A stretch of 8,524 nucleotides of DNA from Spirochaetaceae bacterium (GTDB taxonomy: Bacteria > Spirochaetota > Spirochaetia > Treponematales > Breznakiellaceae), in NCBI GenBank assembly GCA_031279895.1, contig JAITHR010000142.1, positions 1 through 8,524 of the forward strand, read 5' to 3'. The position numbers and the translations under genes were made by a program. This document shows, one piece after another, positions 6,389-8,524 of the stretch (position 1 is its first letter; each line of letters starts with the position of its first letter). The notes beneath the pieces are model-generated. The model searched no databases. It was given only the letters and a program-made list of their open reading frames with translations, and was not told the DNA's origin.

Positions 6389-6556
6389 TAAACGCCGGCG
6401 TTTAGAGTTCAAACGCCGGCGGGTAGCCTTCAAACGCTAGCGTTTAGGGTTCAAACGCCGGCGGGTAGCCTTCAAACGCTAGCGTTTAGAGTCCAAACGC
6501 CGGCGGGTAGCCTTCAAACGCCGGCGTTTAGAGTCCAAACGCCGGCGTTTAGGGAC
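6389..6556. repeat. Eight-unit 21-bp tandem array of palindromic cores
   Basis: Eight consecutive 21-bp units start at about 6389, 6410, 6431, 6452, 6473, 6494, 6515 and 6536. Units 1, 3, 5, 7 and 8 carry a perfect 14-bp palindrome, AAACGCCGGCGTTT or its variant AAACGCTAGCGTTT (units 3 and 5). Units 2, 4 and 6 carry a half-palindromic AAACGCCGGCGGGTAGCC. The first six units therefore alternate with a 42-bp super-period. There are no spacers, so it is not a CRISPR array. It lies immediately beyond the 3' end of the ParB-like pseudogene. Confidence 0.95.
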
Positions 6557-6559
6557 TGC

Positions 6560-6822
6560 CTGCCGTAACCGGCGGGTATCGTGTCTTTGAGTACTTTGCG
6601 CCCCGCGTCTCTCCGGCTTCTCCCGTTCGGACATACCGGCGCGGATAACCTTCGGAAAGTCCCGTATGACCGGTTCCGCGCCTGTGTATCCTGCGGTGCC
6701 CGTCAATGGCATTGCCCCGCCCGCCGTACTCAACGGGAACCGTGACCCCCTCTACTTTCTATGTCCGCCTTAAATTCCGCGTACTCTTCCTGAGTAAGAG
6801 CGGGCATTACCTGATAGGTCAT
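6560..6822 (-). pseudogene. ParB-like N-terminal domain protein, frameshifted remnant
   Basis: ATG at 6822 with AGGGG 7 nt upstream opens MTYQVMPALTQEEYAEF and KADIESRG, then hits a stop after a frameshift at a C5 run (6746-6750 on the plus strand). Dropping one base there continues into VTVPVEYGGRGNAIDGHRRI, which is the ParB/Srx-type nuclease-fold motif (G..VPV.Y....IDGHRR). A further frame change gives DFPKVIRAGMSEREK, the usual following segment of phage-type ParB-N proteins. Beyond that only a fragment such as RKVLKDT is seen, so the helix-turn-helix part appears deleted. Three reading frames over about 260 bp mean no functional product. The family is usually involved in DNA segregation or DNA-linked regulation. 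The start lies 10 nt after the stop of the RusA-like remnant, as in an operon. The 3' end runs into the 21-bp palindrome array. Confidence 0.75.
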
Positions 6823-6832
6823 TTTTTTACCC

Positions 6833-7071
6833 CTAAACGGCTATACTTAACCGCGCGCCGGTTTTATCCGCCGCGTACCGCTTGTCCGCCGCGCTTTTTA
6901 AGAGGTTGTCCAAACCGGGCCTGCCGGGGCGGGGCGGATAAAAGCGTACCGTCAGACGGACCGGAATACCTGTTTCGGGCTTCAGACGGGTCATAAACGC
7001 CGCTTTCACGGCGGCCTTCCGGTCGTCCGCCGTATGCGGGGTCGGGGCTTCGGAATGCCGGCAACAAACAC
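6833..7071 (-). pseudogene. RusA-like Holliday-junction resolvase, frameshifted and shortened remnant
   Basis: A GTG at 7071 could open MFVAGIPKPRPRIR, resembling the N-terminal (I/V)PG.P.PK.RPR motif of RusA-family endonucleases. After a frame change near 7015-7030 the neighbouring frame reads DDRKAAVKAAF, VRLTVRFYPP and GLDNLLKSAADKRYAADKTG, ending at TAG 6833-6835. In RusA the corresponding stretch is DLDN with catalytic aspartates; here the first Asp is Gly (GLDN), which would be damaging. About 79 codons remain against roughly 120 in RusA, with segments apparently missing before VRLTV and after LDN. RusA resolves Holliday junctions and is typically prophage-encoded. Assignment rests on motif order across two frames, not on an intact ORF. 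Confidence 0.55.
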
Positions 7072-7252
7072 CCCGCAGAGGTTCGGATTATTCCTTTCCG
7101 CGCGGCCGTGACCTACAGGTTTTGCGGACGCGCTTCCGCGTCTTGAGAAACCCGCTCCGGTTCCGCCGTGTCTCGTTGCTTCAGTAAACACCCGCTACGG
7201 CTGTAACCGCCGGAGATACAAAAACAAACAACAGTTCCGTAAACCCGCTCCC
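7072..7252. other. Gap between broken genes
   Basis: No gene is assigned. The minus-strand frames are open over parts of this interval (for example LLKQRDTAEPERVSQDAEARPQNL, split here as LLKQRDTAEPERV and SQDAEARPQNL, ending at 7113) and look mildly protein-like, so another gene remnant may be present. Confidence 0.3.
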
Positions 7253-7300
7253 TATAAAAGCCGCGCGGGGGCGCAAAGGAGGTAAACGTCCCCGCACGGC
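7253..7300 (-). terminator. Intrinsic terminator after the unrecognised pseudogene
   Basis: On the minus strand GCCGTGCGGGG (7300-7290) pairs with CCCCGCGCGGC (7270-7260), 11 bp with one T-G wobble, and is followed by TTTTATA. It begins 5 nt after the TAA at 7306-7308, which supports that frame as the true end of the upstream gene. The 19-nt loop is long, which lowers confidence. Confidence 0.55.
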
Positions 7301-7305
7301 ATAGG

Positions 7306-8292
7306 TTACCTAATTCCCGAACACCGCCGGGCGTAGTCCGGCTCCGGCCCGTGCCGGATCGCTTCGCGGCGGGCGTGTTCGCGGGCCGGCACCGCGCCTT
7401 CCTGTCGACCGTGAACAAGACGGTCACGGTGCCGAACTCGAGAGCGCTTAAACGCCCTTTGAAAACCGGTCTCCTGACAAAAGCCTCGTTTTCCCCGTAG
7501 CCGTCAAAAAGCCCCGACTCCCGCGAAGTCCGGGCGGCGCTTACTATTCCGGGCACTTCGGAAGCCCGTTTGTACCGGGGGTTGCCGGCGGGCTTGATCC
7601 GGTCGTTGAGGGTGTCCCCGTAGGGGTCGATGACGACCACCCCTTCGGTTCCGTATCCGGCCATTGTTACGATGCGGCCTAACGGTTTTGGCCGTTCGGT
7701 CGGGTGGCCGGGAAACGTGCCGCTTAGGACCGCGGGCCGGCCTTCGCGTCTCTCTTTTTTGAGAACCGTTACGTCAACTCCGGCGGAGAAAACGGTCGCT
7801 TTTTTCCCAAGCCGGTTATTAACCCCTCTTGAGAGTTCGTAATGCGCCTCCGGGTCAAGTCCCCCGCTTTTGAGAAACGTTCTTAGGTTGTCTTCGGGCT
7901 GTCCGTGTTTTCCTTCGGGGAACCGGCAGCCGGGTATATCGAGCGCCTTATCATGACGGTAACCCGGCGGCTTACGAGCGGGTCAGGCTCGTTGTCGCGC
8001 CGCCGGTTTCATTCTCCGATACCCTCTTTTCTCTCCCCGGAGTTTGTTTTGATACGGGACGGATCAACCCGGCTTATAGGCGTTTCGGGGGATATTTTCA
8101 GCTTGATATTCCCCCGTTTTTTCTCTTTTAACTGCGTATCCGGTATCCCGCGGCGTCCGGCGCCGCAACCGGTTTCTCATAAGTTTCCTTATTCATGCGC
8201 GGGATCCTGTTGGGCGGGATTTTCTCTTCTATGAAGCCCGTTATTCTTACCGCGGGCGCCGGATCGGTTCCGCGGGGAATAACAGGCAAACG
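7306..8292 (-). pseudogene. Unrecognised mobile-element gene, multiply frameshifted
   Basis: Protein-like sequence continues over about 1 kb on the minus strand across several frames. From 8292: LPVIPRGTDPAPAVRITGF, IEEKIPPNRIP and MNKETYEKPVAAPDAAG (ATG at 8196). It then shifts to KKRGNIKLKISPETPISRV, then to ENETGGATTSLTRS. The longest stretch is open from 7982 to about 7400, about 195 codons (RKPPGYRHDKALDIPGCRF, RGVNNRLGKKATVF, GVVVIDPYGDTLNDRIKP, FGTVTVLFTVDRK). Near 7395-7405 the frame changes to EGAVPAREHARREAIRHG, ending at TAA 7306. An ATG-only search sees just the part from 7664. No family is recognised; there is no signal peptide or membrane segment in the readable parts. The neighbours suggest a phage or plasmid gene. 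The terminator at 7253-7300 marks the original gene end. Confidence 0.6.
8240..8283. repeat. Imperfect inverted repeat with GTTATTC arms
   Basis: GTTATTC (8240-8246) pairs with GAATAAC (8277-8283), and CCGCGG (8250-8255) with CCGCGG (8270-8275), with a small internal loop between. It lies within the first readable codons of the unrecognised pseudogene and has no T-run, so it is not a typical terminator. Confidence 0.5.
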
Positions 8293-8305
8293 CTATAATC
8301 CGTCT

Positions 8306-8348
8306 ATAACCGCGCCGGGGCGTAAAAGGCTTGCCGGCGCGGTGTTAT
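8306..8348. repeat. GC-rich inverted repeat upstream of the unrecognised pseudogene
   Basis: ACCGCGCCGG (8309-8318) is the exact reverse complement of CCGGCGCGGT (8334-8343). With a 2-nt bulge the pairing extends through ATA/TAT, to 8306-8348. The loop is 15 nt. It is followed by T-poor sequence on both strands, so an operator, recombination site or RNA structure is as likely as a terminator. Confidence 0.55.
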
Positions 8349-8524
8349 ATTGCTAAGTCCCCGCCCCGCGCCGTCCTACGCCGTCCGATTCGGCGCGGCG
8401 GAAACAGCCGCGACCGACTTATTGCCAACCTACCCGGAGCGCTATTCAAAGGTGGCGGGGTCGGTTCGGGGAGCCGCCGCCAAAACGCCGTATTTCTCCG
8501 GTACACTCCCGCGTTACCCTCCTT
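8349..8524. other. Right edge, no gene recognised
   Basis: No start-bearing ORF of note. On the minus strand short protein-like snippets occur (GSVPEKYGVLAAAPRTDP near 8500-8450) and one frame stays open from the edge to about 8352, so decayed coding sequence probably continues out of the window, but nothing can be named. Confidence 0.3.

Larger units (their letters stand above)
6560..8292 (-). mobile_element. Decayed prophage- or plasmid-like gene cluster
   Basis: Three consecutive broken genes lie on the minus strand: an unrecognised gene, a RusA-like resolvase and a ParB-N-like protein. RusA and ParB-domain genes are common in prophages and other mobile elements, and one orientation suggests an old operon. 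Each shows several frameshifts, while the chromosomal genes at 823-5889 are intact. No integrase, attachment site or intact terminal repeat was found, so the element type and ends are unknown; it may continue beyond 8524. Confidence 0.5.

Noticed and set aside
6389..6556. CRISPR array
   Set aside because: Units are contiguous with no unique spacers, only 21 bp long, and no cas genes are present.
6389..6556. Canonical chromosomal parS sites
   Set aside because: The palindromes do not match the TGTTTCACGTGAAACA consensus, and the neighbouring gene is a phage-type ParB-N relic, not the chromosomal ParB.
6245..6733. Minus-strand ORFs encoding Arg-rich heptads (KRRRLDS, KRRRLKA)
   Set aside because: They are translations of the 21-bp array; CTAG variant units introduce stops, so the array is not maintained as coding.
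7274..7285. Perfect Shine-Dalgarno-like AAAGGAGG on the plus strand
   Set aside because: No ATG, GTG or TTG at useful distance opens a credible frame; it is the loop of the minus-strand terminator hairpin.
7905..8234. Plus-strand ORF of 109 codons
   Set aside because: Antisense to the protein-like frames of the minus-strand pseudogene; no ribosome site and no recognisable features.

Overview
The window is GC-rich (roughly 60% by eye) bacterial chromosome with two parts: a compact housekeeping block (about 600-5945) and an accessory block of repeats and broken mobile-element genes (about 5945-8524). The organism cannot be fixed from this window. A eukaryote-type (type II) isocitrate dehydrogenase, a 753-residue aconitase-family hydratase, a pure TPR-array protein and abundant short hairpin-rich intergenic repeats would fit an anaerobic, gut-associated spirochaete such as a termite-gut treponeme. 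That is a low-confidence guess.

Left edge (1-665): the C-terminal end of an Ala/Thr/Gly-rich, probably surface protein stops at 346 and is followed by a strong intrinsic terminator (366-408). A hairpin-rich repeat (copy A, about 473-620) comes next. Its right edge supplies the -35 box of a good promoter (TTGACG, 18-nt spacer, TACAAT) for a CAT-anticodon tRNA at 666-739, more likely tRNA-Ile2 than elongator tRNA-Met.

Centre (823-5889): a 520-residue protein made of 14 gapless 34-residue TPRs runs rightwards. It meets, tail to tail with a 3-nt stop overlap, a leftward operon of an aconitase-family hydratase (promoter-proximal) and NADP-type isocitrate dehydrogenase. The two enzymes would make consecutive steps from citrate through isocitrate to 2-oxoglutarate. 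The operon has its own promoter at 5911-5939, which looks homologous to the tRNA promoter because both lie at the same end of oppositely oriented repeat copies.

Right side (5942-8524): two tandem copies of the same repeat (period about 130 bp) are followed by an unrelated array of eight 21-bp units built on the palindrome AAACGCCGGCGTTT. Beyond it, on the minus strand, lies what looks like a decayed prophage or plasmid segment that ATG-based ORF calling misses. It holds a ParB-N-like gene broken by frameshifts (6560-6822), a RusA-like Holliday-junction resolvase remnant (6833-7071), and about 1 kb of an unrecognised frameshifted gene (7306-8292) that still has an intrinsic terminator 5 nt after its stop. 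Two imperfect inverted repeats lie at and just upstream of that gene's 5' end. The three housekeeping ORFs are fully intact while everything at 6560-8292 is frameshifted, which points to genuine decay rather than poor sequence.
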